From: Treponema sp.
Lineage (GTDB): Bacteria; Spirochaetota; Spirochaetia; Treponematales; Treponemataceae
DNA: 64,000 nucleotides
Assembly (NCBI GenBank): GCA_022510905.1
Contig: JAFLSN010000001.1
Coordinates: 1-64,000 of the forward strand
Reading direction: 5' to 3'
Each line of letters begins with the position of its first letter. Positions within the stretch are counted from its first letter, which is position 1. Shown here in pieces: positions 7,539-15,287 of this stretch. The notes beneath the pieces are model-generated. The model did not search any database. It was not told the DNA's origin and saw only the letters and a program-made list of their open reading frames with translations. The position numbers were made by a program, and so were the translations under genes.

Positions 7539-9628
7539 GAACTTCCCTCCTTGACAATCAACGACTGCAATTTGGAAAGAGAAAATTCCGGCATAAAGAT
7601 TTTGAATGTTTGGGAAACATCTGGTTCAGCTCCGCTTTTTTTGGGGAGAAACCGTATCGGTCCGTGCAGACGGTCATATGCTTCCGCTTCAAGCATTTCA
7701 ATTTTGGTAGCAAGTTCACCTTCAAGCCCCAACAAAGCAGGATCAATGCGATGGCGATAATCCTGCATGGGATCAAGTTTTTTTTGCATAGGAATTGAAA
7801 TCAGATTTTCAATCTGTTCAGGTTCATCAACAGCCTCTGCATTTGAAGGCCCAGCTTCAACCATGCCTGAATCCACATCATCAACCAGCTCTGCTTTGGC
7901 AACCTGCTGTGACGCAAGCGTTATTTCAAGCTTGTCAGCCGGCTCTGCGGCAGATTCTTCCGTCTCGTCAACAGCTTCCACCTCGGGAACCTCTTCAAGC
8001 TCGTCAGCTGGCTCTGCGGCAGACTCTCCCGCCTCGTCAACAGCCTCCGCCTCGGGAACTTCTTCAAGCTCGTCAGCCGGCTCTGCGGCAGATTCTTCCG
8101 TCTCGTCAACAGCTTCCACCTCGGGAACCTCTTCAAGCTCGTCAGCTGGCTCTGCGGCAGATTCTCCCGCCTCGTCAACAGCTTCCACCTCGGGAACCTC
8201 TTCAAGCTCGTCAGCCGGCTCTGCGGCAGACTCTCCCGCCTCGTCAATAGCTTCCACCTCGGGAACCTCTTCAAGCTCGTCAGCCGGCTCTGCGGCAGAT
8301 TCTTCCAAGTTATCGGTGGGCGCAGGTCTGGCGGGTTCTGTTGTTTTGGTGCCAAGCTCGGTGGTTTTGTTTTTTTGAACGGCAGCAGGGACGGCATGAT
8401 TGTTTGCTGTTACCGGGGTCTGCAATGCGGCGCACACTTCATTCCAGCTGCGCGCAATCATGTCGTCCAACAAAGTTTGTTTCCTGGGGATTTTTCCAAT
8501 GGCAGCCAAGGCCCTCTGTTCATATTCATGGCGGCAATCTGCAAGCATCTGTTCAAATGAATCAGATTCCATCTTTTTTTTGAGCGCTCGATATTCAGCA
8601 ATGAACGAACTTTGAAACGCACTCAGCCTGGTAGCAACTGCGACCCGCAAATCACGCTTTAGATTGAACAACAAAAAAATGAGCAGATACAGCGTTATAA
8701 AAACAGCAACAGCAAAAAGCAACTGTTCCAATTTTGAAAACGATGCATCATCGGTACGAAGAATCCAGCCCAACAGTGCATGGCGGCAAGAATCGGCGGT
8801 CAACAGAGAAAAACCTGCACCACTTTTTTCATCCATCTGAAAAATCGGTTCTACGCCATATTTGCTGGAACTCCAATTTTCAGAAATTTTTTGCAGCAAT
8901 ACATCCGAGCCAAGAATCGGAAGCGAAAACACAAGGCCTACAGAACGCGGCCCATCTGAAACTTCTGTTGAAGGTTCAAAAGTGACAACCGAAAAAGTCT
9001 CACGTTCTTTTAAAATACCGTCCGTTTGCAGTTGGCTCAAAAAAGTATTTTCGTCTACATAAAAAAGCAATGTTCCGCGGAAATCCTGCGCACTTGCCAC
9101 AAACGGAATAGAAAACACAAATAGCCCTTTTTCAACGTCAGCATGAACAGCGGCATATTGGTGTGCGGCGACATGCTGATACGGAAGGACGTTGAGCGTA
9201 TCATAATACGCATAAATTAAAAAAGTTTCGCCCTGCTTTGTGATATCTGCCGCGTAAGTGCTGAAATGAACATGGTGGCCATCATCCTGTACCAGCCGAA
9301 CTCCTTCAAGCCCTGGAATTTTTTCCAAGAGTTTTACCGTTAGCTGTTCCCTTAGGGTAATATCGCTGTCGGAAGCTTCCCGCTCAACAAATGATGCCAC
9401 TGCATTCTGGGTAGCATAGACTGAAAAATCTGAAATCAGGGCATCGCTCCATTTATCAAACGCCGCACCGATAATGTCAAGCCGTGAAGAAATCTGTGCG
9501 GTTACACGAGGTCGCCAAAAGCGCAATTCCACAAATGAAAGCCCGCCGTACAGTGCCACAAAAACGCAGCCGCAAAAAAGAAGTGAGGTTAAAACAGTTG
9601 TCAAAACAATTTTTACTGCAGATTTCAC
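7535..9628 (-). CDS. Membrane sensor-like protein with acidic 23-residue repeats
   Basis: This 697-residue protein starts at GTG (9626-9628) after AAGGAAGG. It has a membrane segment near residues 7-30, an extracytoplasmic region of about 270 residues, and a second segment near 305-325 (LLFAVAVFITLYLLIFLLF). This arrangement is like a periplasmic-sensor receptor, but no kinase, HAMP, GGDEF or methyl-accepting domain follows. Instead the cytoplasmic part has a helical stretch, then about five near-identical 23-residue units beginning ESAAEPADELEEVPE, then a final conserved-looking 100 residues. Acidic repeats recall T. pallidum Arp in style only. Function is unknown; it may be a scaffold or stress sensor. 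Confidence 0.75.
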   Translation of the reverse strand: MKSAVKIVLTTVLTSLLFCGCVFVALYGGLSFVELRFWRPRVTAQISSRLDIIGAAFDKWSDALISDFSVYATQNAVASFVEREASDSDITLREQLTVKLLEKIPGLEGVRLVQDDGHHVHFSTYAADITKQGETFLIYAYYDTLNVLPYQHVAAHQYAAVHADVEKGLFVFSIPFVASAQDFRGTLLFYVDENTFLSQLQTDGILKERETFSVVTFEPSTEVSDGPRSVGLVFSLPILGSDVLLQKISENWSSSKYGVEPIFQMDEKSGAGFSLLTADSCRHALLGWILRTDDASFSKLEQLLFAVAVFITLYLLIFLLFNLKRDLRVAVATRLSAFQSSFIAEYRALKKKMESDSFEQMLADCRHEYEQRALAAIGKIPRKQTLLDDMIARSWNEVCAALQTPVTANNHAVPAAVQKNKTTELGTKTTEPARPAPTDNLEESAAEPADELEEVPEVEAIDEAGESAAEPADELEEVPEVEAVDEAGESAAEPADELEEVPEVEAVDETEESAAEPADELEEVPEAEAVDEAGESAAEPADELEEVPEVEAVDETEESAAEPADKLEITLASQQVAKAELVDDVDSGMVEAGPSNAEAVDEPEQIENLISIPMQKKLDPMQDYRHRIDPALLGLEGELATKIEMLEAEAYDRLHGPIRFLPKKSGAEPDVSQTFKIFMPEFSLSKLQSLIVKEGSS
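7926..8309. repeat. 69-bp tandem repeat inside the sensor gene
   Basis: About five and a half 69-bp units lie in frame with the coding sequence. They differ mainly at alternating Ala-Gly/Thr-Glu and Val/Ala codons, and near-identity at DNA level points to recent expansion. The copy number is likely to vary between strains. Confidence 0.9.
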
Positions 9629-9669
9629 GAGCCTTCCTTAATATATTTTATCGGAACATATCACTTTCT

Positions 9670-9675
9670 ATTATA
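9670..9675 (-). promoter_or_regulatory. -10 element upstream of the acidic-repeat sensor
   Basis: A perfect TATAAT on the minus strand lies about 40 nt before the GTG start. The best hexamer at 17 bp upstream is GTGCAA, a weak -35. Confidence 0.4.
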
Positions 9676-9762
9676 GTAAATTGCAAATCTTTTGCACACC
9701 ATGCAAGTGTACGCACCCAGAATCGAGACAAAATGTACGATTAAATAATTGCGGTTGTGATT

Positions 9763-10000
9763 TAATCAGCATACTCCAACGCAAAAGCAAGGCTTCACTT
9801 CATGGAGCGGGGTATGATTTTTGTGCAATTTTATAACTTAGTAGTGAAAAGAAGCCTTTAGCCTTTGCCAAGCGTGTTGTTCTTATAAGGTGTTGCAGTC
9901 GAGGGTACATACACTTCATTTCGCCCCTACTTGCAGCAAGCCTTCAAGCCATGGACTGGCTTCGCAGAAGCAACGGTATGTGCCCTTTCCGTACGAATCA
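9763..10000 (+). repeat. Composite long repeat, copy 1
   Basis: A short-repeat fragment (CAAAAGCAAGGCTTCA) is followed by a core of about 110 bp (from AGTAGTGAAAAGAAGCC to CTTATAAGGTGTTGCAGTC). A complete short repeat (TACTTGCAGCAAGCCTTCAA to CCGTACGAATCA) ends it. The same order, inverted, occurs at 21868-22088. The repeat stops within 3 bp of the stop codon of the RseC-like gene. It fills the gap between the sensor promoter and that gene. Confidence 0.75.
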
Positions 10001-10429
10001 GCACAGTGAAAGAATATGTGGTTTTGAAGGAAACGTAAGTTTGCGGGTAACAAGTACCATAAGAGCTGACGATGCAAACAAAAATAGCAGCACCATGGAG
10101 GCTCGCCATCCTTCCGAAACCGTCTGACCAAAACAGGATGCAATTGGAGCTGCACAAAAATATCCTGCGATGGCGAAAAAAAACGGAACCAACAACGCCA
10201 AAATTCCTTCAACAGCCTGAATCCGTTTTGGAGCTCCAACCAGCACAAGCGAGCCGACCCGTACTTCAATGCCATTCGGATTTGCCACGGCAAACACATG
10301 CTGCCGTTTTTCACAACCAGCAGTGCACGAGGCACAGGCAGCAGAAGTAACGGGTGCTGCGTACAATATTGGTTCTCCATTAGGCGTGGCGGATGGTTCT
10401 ATCGCAGTAATCAAAGCTTTGCGGTTCAT
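9998..10429 (-). CDS. RseC/MucC-family membrane protein
   Basis: This 143-residue protein has an N-terminal Cys-containing segment (ACASCTAGCEKRQHVFAV), then a short beta region (GIEVRVGSLVLVG). Two hydrophobic helices follow (ILALLVPFFFAIAGYFCAA and MVLLFLFASSALMVLV). This is the layout of the SoxR-reducing / RseC family, which is linked in other bacteria to electron transfer (Rnf) and sigma-E control. The ATG at 10427-10429 overlaps the stop of the TPR gene by 4 nt and has AGGAG 7 nt upstream. The role in this organism is inferred only. Confidence 0.75.
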   Translation of the reverse strand: MNRKALITAIEPSATPNGEPILYAAPVTSAACASCTAGCEKRQHVFAVANPNGIEVRVGSLVLVGAPKRIQAVEGILALLVPFFFAIAGYFCAAPIASCFGQTVSEGWRASMVLLFLFASSALMVLVTRKLTFPSKPHILSLC

Positions 10430-10959
10430 GACCAATCTCCTGTAGGCCTTAATTTTTTTAGACGCGCATTACATTCCTGCACTCCAGCTGGATTTCCCAA
10501 CTGCACATATGTGTCACGTAGATTGAACAGTGCATCATAGTAGTACGGATTAAGCGTAACCGCTTGTTCAAAAGCTTCTGAAGCTGCCACAAAATCTGCT
10601 TCATTGAATGAAATTACACCGGTGGTATTCCAAAAATGTGTGTTATGTGGATTCAGCTGCAAACCGAGCCTGCAATATTCCATCGCTTCTTCAAATTCAT
10701 TCGCGGTGTAGCAAACCAATGCCAGCGTTTCAAGCACTTCTTCGTCAAACGGATTTATAGTAAATGCCTGCTCCAATGCCGACTTCGCCTCGTCAAGTGC
10801 TCCTGCATCCCGATAAGTAATTCCAAGATTGTACCACAACAGGTAGTTCTGATTTTCCATTACAAGAGCGCGTTTAAAACATGCAATGGCTTCATCGTAT
10901 TCACCTTTTTGTGCAAGAAGAATAGCCTGGTTGTTGAGCGACTCGCTGTTTTCAAGCAT
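10426..10959 (-). CDS. Tetratricopeptide-repeat protein
   Basis: This 177-residue protein consists of about four TPR units, for example AIACFKRALVMENQNYLLWY, AKSALEQAFTINPFDEEVL, and AFEQAVTLNPYYYDALF. No signal peptide is seen, so it is cytoplasmic. It overlaps the end of the prenyl synthase gene by 8 nt and the start of the RseC-like gene by 4 nt, so the three are translated as a coupled operon. TPR proteins are adaptors; the partner cannot be read from sequence. Confidence 0.85.
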   Translation of the reverse strand: MLENSESLNNQAILLAQKGEYDEAIACFKRALVMENQNYLLWYNLGITYRDAGALDEAKSALEQAFTINPFDEEVLETLALVCYTANEFEEAMEYCRLGLQLNPHNTHFWNTTGVISFNEADFVAASEAFEQAVTLNPYYYDALFNLRDTYVQLGNPAGVQECNARLKKLRPTGDWS

Positions 10960-12085
10960 GAGCGGCTCCTGTGTGAAATGGAATCATGGCTCCAAAAAGT
11001 TCAGTGATAGCCATAGCAGCAGATACCCCCGAGGGGTATACAGATTTTTTTTTCTGAACATCGGATTCTGCAAAAAGCTGCTCAAACGACTTACATCCTT
11101 CTGCAATAAAAGTTCGGCCCCGCTCTTCCGCATCCTGTATGGAACCACTTGTTTTAAGCAGATTGATTGCTGTTTCTACGGCTGGGCTTTGAACACCTTG
11201 TTCATGTGCTTGCGCAAAACAGGCCTGTAGCTCAGAACGGTCTTGTGGACACCTTTGTGCAAACAAAATCACAGGCAATGATTTTTTTCCTTCAACAATA
11301 TCATCGCCCCGTTCTTTTCCAGGATTGCCAGTTGTTAAATTCAGCACATCATCAATTATCTGGAATCCGGCCCCAACTTGCGCCGCAATGGTTCCTGCTT
11401 TAGAAACAAGGTCTTCATCGGCATGTGCAACGAGCGTTCCAACCTGTGCCGCAAGTGATGCCAATGTGCCGGTTTTATTTGTGACCATGGCAAGGTATTC
11501 CGCTTCCGTGGGAAACACATCAGGTGTACGATGCCAGAAAATATCCATGGCCTGCCCCAAATGCAAGCGGCGAAGTTCGCGGAGATATAGCTCATACAGG
11601 CGAACCCGAAAATTATCGGTGCACGAAACTTGCGACAGGCACTGTGGTGCCAAAAAATACAGCCAAGAACCGGCATTGAGAGCGGTGTCAAGTCCGTAGG
11701 TTATGTATGCAGCTGGAAGGCCACGGCGGGTATCGGCAGAATCTTCAATATCATCATGAATAAGACTTGCAGTATGCACCAATTCCACAAGCGGTGCAAG
11801 CTGAATGGCCTGCTCCGTTACGGCATCTTGTTCTGCGCATGAACGGCCAAGAGCCTGAGATGCAGCCTGCGCACACAGCACCTGCAAAAGCGGACGCCAG
11901 CGTTTTCCTGCATTGGAAAGAAGTCGTTCGGTAGGCTCAACAAGAGGAACGCAATGGCTGTCCTGCACAGCATCTGGCAGTTTGCCGAACACATTTGTGC
12001 GCCAAGCCGATGTAGACTCGGCCGGTAGTGCGGAATGCAATTCACGTTCAATACGCCCAAGAATAGAAGCAAAATCAAAAGCCAT
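10952..12085 (-). CDS. Trans-polyprenyl diphosphate synthase
   Basis: This 377-residue member of the isoprenoid synthase family I condenses isopentenyl diphosphate onto an allylic primer. Both aspartate-rich motifs are present: DDIEDSADTRRG (first, DDxxD) and FQIIDDVLNL (second). GKRWRPLL carries the N-terminal Lys/Arg that bind diphosphate, and GKKSLPVI is also present. The length and long C-terminal part resemble octaprenyl/heptaprenyl rather than short-chain farnesyl synthases, but chain length cannot be assigned. The start is the ATG at 12083-12085; a promoter ends 8 nt upstream. Codons near the C-terminus include a CsoR-operator-like palindrome (11023-11039). Confidence 0.88.
   Translation of the reverse strand: MAFDFASILGRIERELHSALPAESTSAWRTNVFGKLPDAVQDSHCVPLVEPTERLLSNAGKRWRPLLQVLCAQAASQALGRSCAEQDAVTEQAIQLAPLVELVHTASLIHDDIEDSADTRRGLPAAYITYGLDTALNAGSWLYFLAPQCLSQVSCTDNFRVRLYELYLRELRRLHLGQAMDIFWHRTPDVFPTEAEYLAMVTNKTGTLASLAAQVGTLVAHADEDLVSKAGTIAAQVGAGFQIIDDVLNLTTGNPGKERGDDIVEGKKSLPVILFAQRCPQDRSELQACFAQAHEQGVQSPAVETAINLLKTSGSIQDAEERGRTFIAEGCKSFEQLFAESDVQKKKSVYPSGVSAAMAITELFGAMIPFHTGAAHA
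11023..11039. promoter_or_regulatory. CsoR-operator-like palindrome within the prenyl synthase gene
   Basis: The sequence ATACCCC-CGA-GGGGTAT is a perfect 7-bp inverted repeat. It differs from the copper operator at 56598-56618 only in the central triplet and outermost bases. It lies in codons for VYPSGV. It may be a chance result of codon use or a real CsoR site. Confidence 0.35.
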
Positions 12086-12093
12086 CACCTTAT

Positions 12094-12122
12094 ACTATAG
12101 CGCTTTTTGCGCCAAAGGGCAA
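12094..12122 (-). promoter_or_regulatory. Sigma70 promoter of the prenyl synthase operon
   Basis: On the minus strand TTGCCC (12117-12122), a 17-bp spacer and TATAGT (12094-12099) are followed by 8 nt to the ATG. The leader would be about 0-2 nt, so this mRNA is also predicted to be leaderless. Confidence 0.55.
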
Positions 12123-12200
12123 CACGCAAGAACAAGCTGTCATTGCCCGGAAGACTCTGCAACATTTCAACAAAACACATCATCGTTATTTTGTATCGAG

Positions 12201-12253
12201 TGGGCAGCAAAGGTCTCAGCCATGGCGAGGCATGTCCACTTCCGCACGAATCA
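12201..12253 (+). repeat. Dispersed short repeat, diverged copy E
   Basis: The copy reads GCAGCAAAGGTCTCAGCC at its 5' side and CACTTCCGCACGAATCA at its 3' side. It lies between the divergent prenyl synthase and pyrG promoters. Confidence 0.6.
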
Positions 12254-12281
12254 AATAATTTGTACAAGCACAAACACAATC

Positions 12282-12310
12282 TTGTCGCAACGAAAAGAAT
12301 GCGGTACAAT
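12282..12310 (+). promoter_or_regulatory. Sigma70 promoter of pyrG, leaderless
   Basis: TTGTCG (12282-12287), a 17-bp spacer and TACAAT (12305-12310) lie just before pyrG. The ATG at 12319 is 8 nt beyond the -10, so a leader of 0-2 nt is expected. No Shine-Dalgarno sequence is seen. Confidence 0.55.
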
Positions 12311-12318
12311 GGGCGATT

Positions 12319-13923
12319 ATGAGCAAGTATATTTTTGTCACGAGCGGTGTGTGTTCCAGTCTGGGCAAAGGCGTTGCATCCAGTACAATCGGAAGCCTTC
12401 TTGAATGTAGCGGCCTTTCAATCGCCATGATAAAATGCGACCCATATATCAATGTTGATGCCGGGAACATCAGCCCATACCAGCACGGCGAAGTGTACGT
12501 TACCGAAGACGGTGCCGAAACCGATTTGGATTTGGGCAATTTTAGCCGTTTTACAAGTGTCAAACTGAGTGATGAACACTGTATCACGATTGGCAAAATA
12601 TACGAGTCGGTTATTCGCAACGAACGCGCCGGCCGGTACAACGGACGCACCGTGCAGGTGATTCCGCACATCACGGATGAAATCAAAAGGTGGATTCGCC
12701 ATGTGGGTGAAAAATCAGGTGCAGACGTGGTGATTGTAGAAATCGGTGGCACAGTAGGCGATATTGAAGCGGTTCCATATCTTGAAGCAACCCGGCAGCT
12801 TATCCGCGAACTGGGAAAAACAAACGCGCTTTCCATACACCTCACGCTAGTGCCTGTCATCACCGGCGGCGAACTAAAATCCAAACCAACGCAGCACTCC
12901 GTAAAACAATTGCAGGAAGTTGGCATTCAGCCTGATATTCTGCTGTGCAGATGTGAAGTACCTGTTGAAGAATCCATGCGGAAAAAAATCGCACTATTTT
13001 GCAATGTGGCACAAGGCGCGGTGTTCACGTCAACCGACATAGAAAAATCTATTTATGAACTGCCGGTCATTTTTCATCGGCAGGGCCTTGACGCAAAAAT
13101 CCTTGAAAAGCTCGAACTTGGAAACCGCGCCACCGATGTGTGCCAGTGGACGGATTTTCTTGAAAAACTGAATCATCCGATCAAGTCTGTGTGCATTGCA
13201 ATGGTTGGCAAAAAAGATTACCTTGACGACTGCTACAAATCCGTGCGAGAATCACTCCTGCACGCCGCCGTTACAGGAAGCAACGCAGATCTTTCAATAA
13301 AAAAAATTGATGCTGAAACACTGGAGCGCACACAAGAACTTGACCCATTTTTTAAAAATGTTGATGGCATCGTGATTCCTGGCAATTACGGACAGCGTGG
13401 CTTTTTGGGACTGCTTGCAACAGTGCGGTATGCCCGCGAGCACAAAATACCCTACCTGGGTATTGACCTTGGCATGCAGCTAATGGCCATAGAAACCGCA
13501 CGCACACTCTGTGGCTGGGAAGACGCAGACTCCACGGAGTTCATGCAGAATTCAAATCATGCAATCATCAGCCTGCCGGAAGAACAAACAGGTTCTTCTG
13601 CGGCAAGCCTTGTCAAACTGGGTGCTTCTTCGGTTTCAATCATGCAGAACACAACACTGCATTCGGTTTACAATGCAGAACGCATAGTCGAACGGCACCG
13701 ATCCAAATACACGTTTGACCGACACTACACCACCATCATGCATGAACATGGCCTTGTAACAAACGCCATCTCTGCCGAAGACGGACAAACAGAAGGTTTT
13801 GAATGGAAAAACCATCCATGGGGAATCGGGGTGCAGTATCATCCGGAATTTATCAGCCGTCCTGCAAAACCCCACCCGCTCTTTCTTTCGTTTGTTCAGG
13901 CGGCATTGAACGCAAGGAAATAA
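12319..13923 (+). CDS. pyrG: CTP synthase with a degenerate glutaminase domain
   Basis: This 534-residue enzyme makes CTP from UTP with ATP and a nitrogen donor. The N-terminal amidoligase domain is well conserved: SGVCSSLGKG P-loop, IKCDPYINVDAG, DGAETDLDLGNFSRF and EIGGTVGDIE. The C-terminal class I glutamine amidotransferase domain keeps the His and Glu of the triad (QYHPEF) and SRPAKPHPLF. But the nucleophile motif GICLGMQ reads GIDLGMQ, with Asp at residue 383, and the oxyanion loop PGGFG reads PGNYG. It should therefore not hydrolyse glutamine and may rely on free ammonia. It heads a run with lptC, which starts 3 nt after its stop. Confidence 0.93.
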   Translation: MSKYIFVTSGVCSSLGKGVASSTIGSLLECSGLSIAMIKCDPYINVDAGNISPYQHGEVYVTEDGAETDLDLGNFSRFTSVKLSDEHCITIGKIYESVIRNERAGRYNGRTVQVIPHITDEIKRWIRHVGEKSGADVVIVEIGGTVGDIEAVPYLEATRQLIRELGKTNALSIHLTLVPVITGGELKSKPTQHSVKQLQEVGIQPDILLCRCEVPVEESMRKKIALFCNVAQGAVFTSTDIEKSIYELPVIFHRQGLDAKILEKLELGNRATDVCQWTDFLEKLNHPIKSVCIAMVGKKDYLDDCYKSVRESLLHAAVTGSNADLSIKKIDAETLERTQELDPFFKNVDGIVIPGNYGQRGFLGLLATVRYAREHKIPYLGIDLGMQLMAIETARTLCGWEDADSTEFMQNSNHAIISLPEEQTGSSAASLVKLGASSVSIMQNTTLHSVYNAERIVERHRSKYTFDRHYTTIMHEHGLVTNAISAEDGQTEGFEWKNHPWGIGVQYHPEFISRPAKPHPLFLSFVQAALNARK

Positions 13924-13926
13924 CGC

Positions 13927-14520
13927 ATGTCATTCAGGATTGTTGTACCGATTATAGCAATGTCGCTTGCGGTATCCTGCTCTCTAAAATATGACCAAGA
14001 AATCAACGCAGAATCCACGGTTCCGGAATTCATATTTGTAAACACTTCTTTTCGCCGTTACGAAGACAACAAAAAAAAGATTGCCCTCCAAGCTGATGTG
14101 ATGGAGCAATACAAAACGGATAATTCAGCTTTTGCAAAAAATGTATCGTTCCAGACTTGGAATAAAGACGATGAGCTGGACACAGAAGGCACGTGCATAA
14201 TTATGTCAATCAATTCAAAAGATGAAATTTACACGTTCTTTAACAACATTCTGATTTCGAGCGACACACAAAAATTTGAAATCCGTGCAAACAATCTGCG
14301 TTGGAACAGCAAAACCGAGCAGCTTACTTCAGGCGCAACAGACAAAGTTTTTTTGACGCACAACAACACAAAGATTGAAGGAAACGGATTTTCTGCAAGC
14401 GGTGTGAGCCGAACTTATTCATTCAATCGAGCAGTTTTTGGCTCTGTAGAAACCACCGATTCCACATCCGAACAAGATGAAGAATCTCAGCCAGGACAAA
14501 CTCAGGAGCTCCAACCATGA
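13927..14520 (+). CDS. lptC: LptC-family lipoprotein
   Basis: This 197-residue protein has a signal peptide ending in the lipobox LAVSC (Cys about residue 18), then a beta-rich domain of the LptC/OstA fold. Segments such as KIALQADVMEQYKTDNSAFAKN, and later NNLRWNSKTEQLTSG, match the periplasmic bridge proteins of the Lpt system. The family usually anchors by an N-terminal helix; here it is a predicted lipoprotein. The last residues are acidic and Gln-rich. It lies 3 nt after pyrG and overlaps lptA by 4 nt (ATGA). Confidence 0.75.
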   Translation: MSFRIVVPIIAMSLAVSCSLKYDQEINAESTVPEFIFVNTSFRRYEDNKKKIALQADVMEQYKTDNSAFAKNVSFQTWNKDDELDTEGTCIIMSINSKDEIYTFFNNILISSDTQKFEIRANNLRWNSKTEQLTSGATDKVFLTHNNTKIEGNGFSASGVSRTYSFNRAVFGSVETTDSTSEQDEESQPGQTQELQP

Positions 14521-15287
14521 AGCGGCATTTGTTTTTTTTGCTGCTGGCCATGTATGCGCTCATCAGTGCCCATGCGGAACTGATTACATTTTCTGCGGAA
14601 GCCATGAATGGAACAGCTGGAAATACGAACGACTTCACGAAGCTTTCTGGCAATGCGCACGTTAAAACTGAAAACATGGAAATCTATGCCGATGTGATTG
14701 AGCTTTCAGGCAACGACTTTCGCTACATAACCGCAACAGGAAACGTAACCGGTGTAAACACCGAAAGCAAAATGAATTTTACCTGCGGAAAAATGAACTA
14801 TGACCGCGAGACCAAAATCGCCACGCTTGAGAGGGCCGTGCATCTTATCGACACAGAGCACGAAGTTACTGCCGATGCAGAACTGATTGAATATAACCAA
14901 AACACAGAAATTTCAATAATGCAGATTTCTGTTACGATTATCCAAAAAGACAACACATGCACTTCAGCCTACGCCATCTACAAAAAAAACGAACAGCTTC
15001 TTGAAATGCGCGGAAATCCTCGCGTGGTGCAAGGAAGCGACACATTCCGTGCCCAGCAGATTGTGCTGAATCTTGACACGCAGGAAATCACGCTCGACGG
15101 GCGTGTACGCGGCTCCGTTACAACAAAAAAAGACGAAGCAAAATCCGATACAACCCCGGAAACACCGAATATAAACGAAAGCGAACATGAAGCGCCGGAA
15201 ACGGCAAAAAAACAGGACGGTATTCAGTCTGAAACGCCACCAACCCAAGAACAAAAAGACACGGGGGAGACCGCCAATGAACGGTGA
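14517..15287 (+). CDS. lptA: LptA/OstA-like periplasmic protein
   Basis: The protein is 256 residues with a Sec signal peptide (MKRHLFFLLLAMYALISAHA). Two OstA-like beta segments follow: KLSGNAHVKTENMEIYADVIELSG, around residues 40-65, and ATGNVTGVN onwards, then RGNPRVVQGSDTFRAQQIVLNL. In other bacteria LptA carries lipopolysaccharide across the periplasm. The C-terminal 50 residues are a low-complexity, charged tail rich in Glu, Thr and Pro. It is coupled to lptC and overlaps lptB by 11 nt. Known Treponema species examined for it lack classical lipopolysaccharide, so the cargo may be another glycolipid. Confidence 0.82.
   Translation: MKRHLFFLLLAMYALISAHAELITFSAEAMNGTAGNTNDFTKLSGNAHVKTENMEIYADVIELSGNDFRYITATGNVTGVNTESKMNFTCGKMNYDRETKIATLERAVHLIDTEHEVTADAELIEYNQNTEISIMQISVTIIQKDNTCTSAYAIYKKNEQLLEMRGNPRVVQGSDTFRAQQIVLNLDTQEITLDGRVRGSVTTKKDEAKSDTTPETPNINESEHEAPETAKKQDGIQSETPPTQEQKDTGETANER

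Noticed and set aside
7926-8309. CRISPR array
   Set aside because: The 69-bp units are directly adjacent with no unique spacers, and they are in frame inside a long open coding sequence.
7767-8378. Ser-rich plus-strand open frame
   Set aside because: It is the antisense shadow of the acidic repeats and has no initiation signals.
12305-12318. GGGC-type reiterative initiation control of pyrG as in B. subtilis
   Set aside because: The GGGC follows the -10 directly and lies upstream of the expected start point, and there is no leader for an attenuator.
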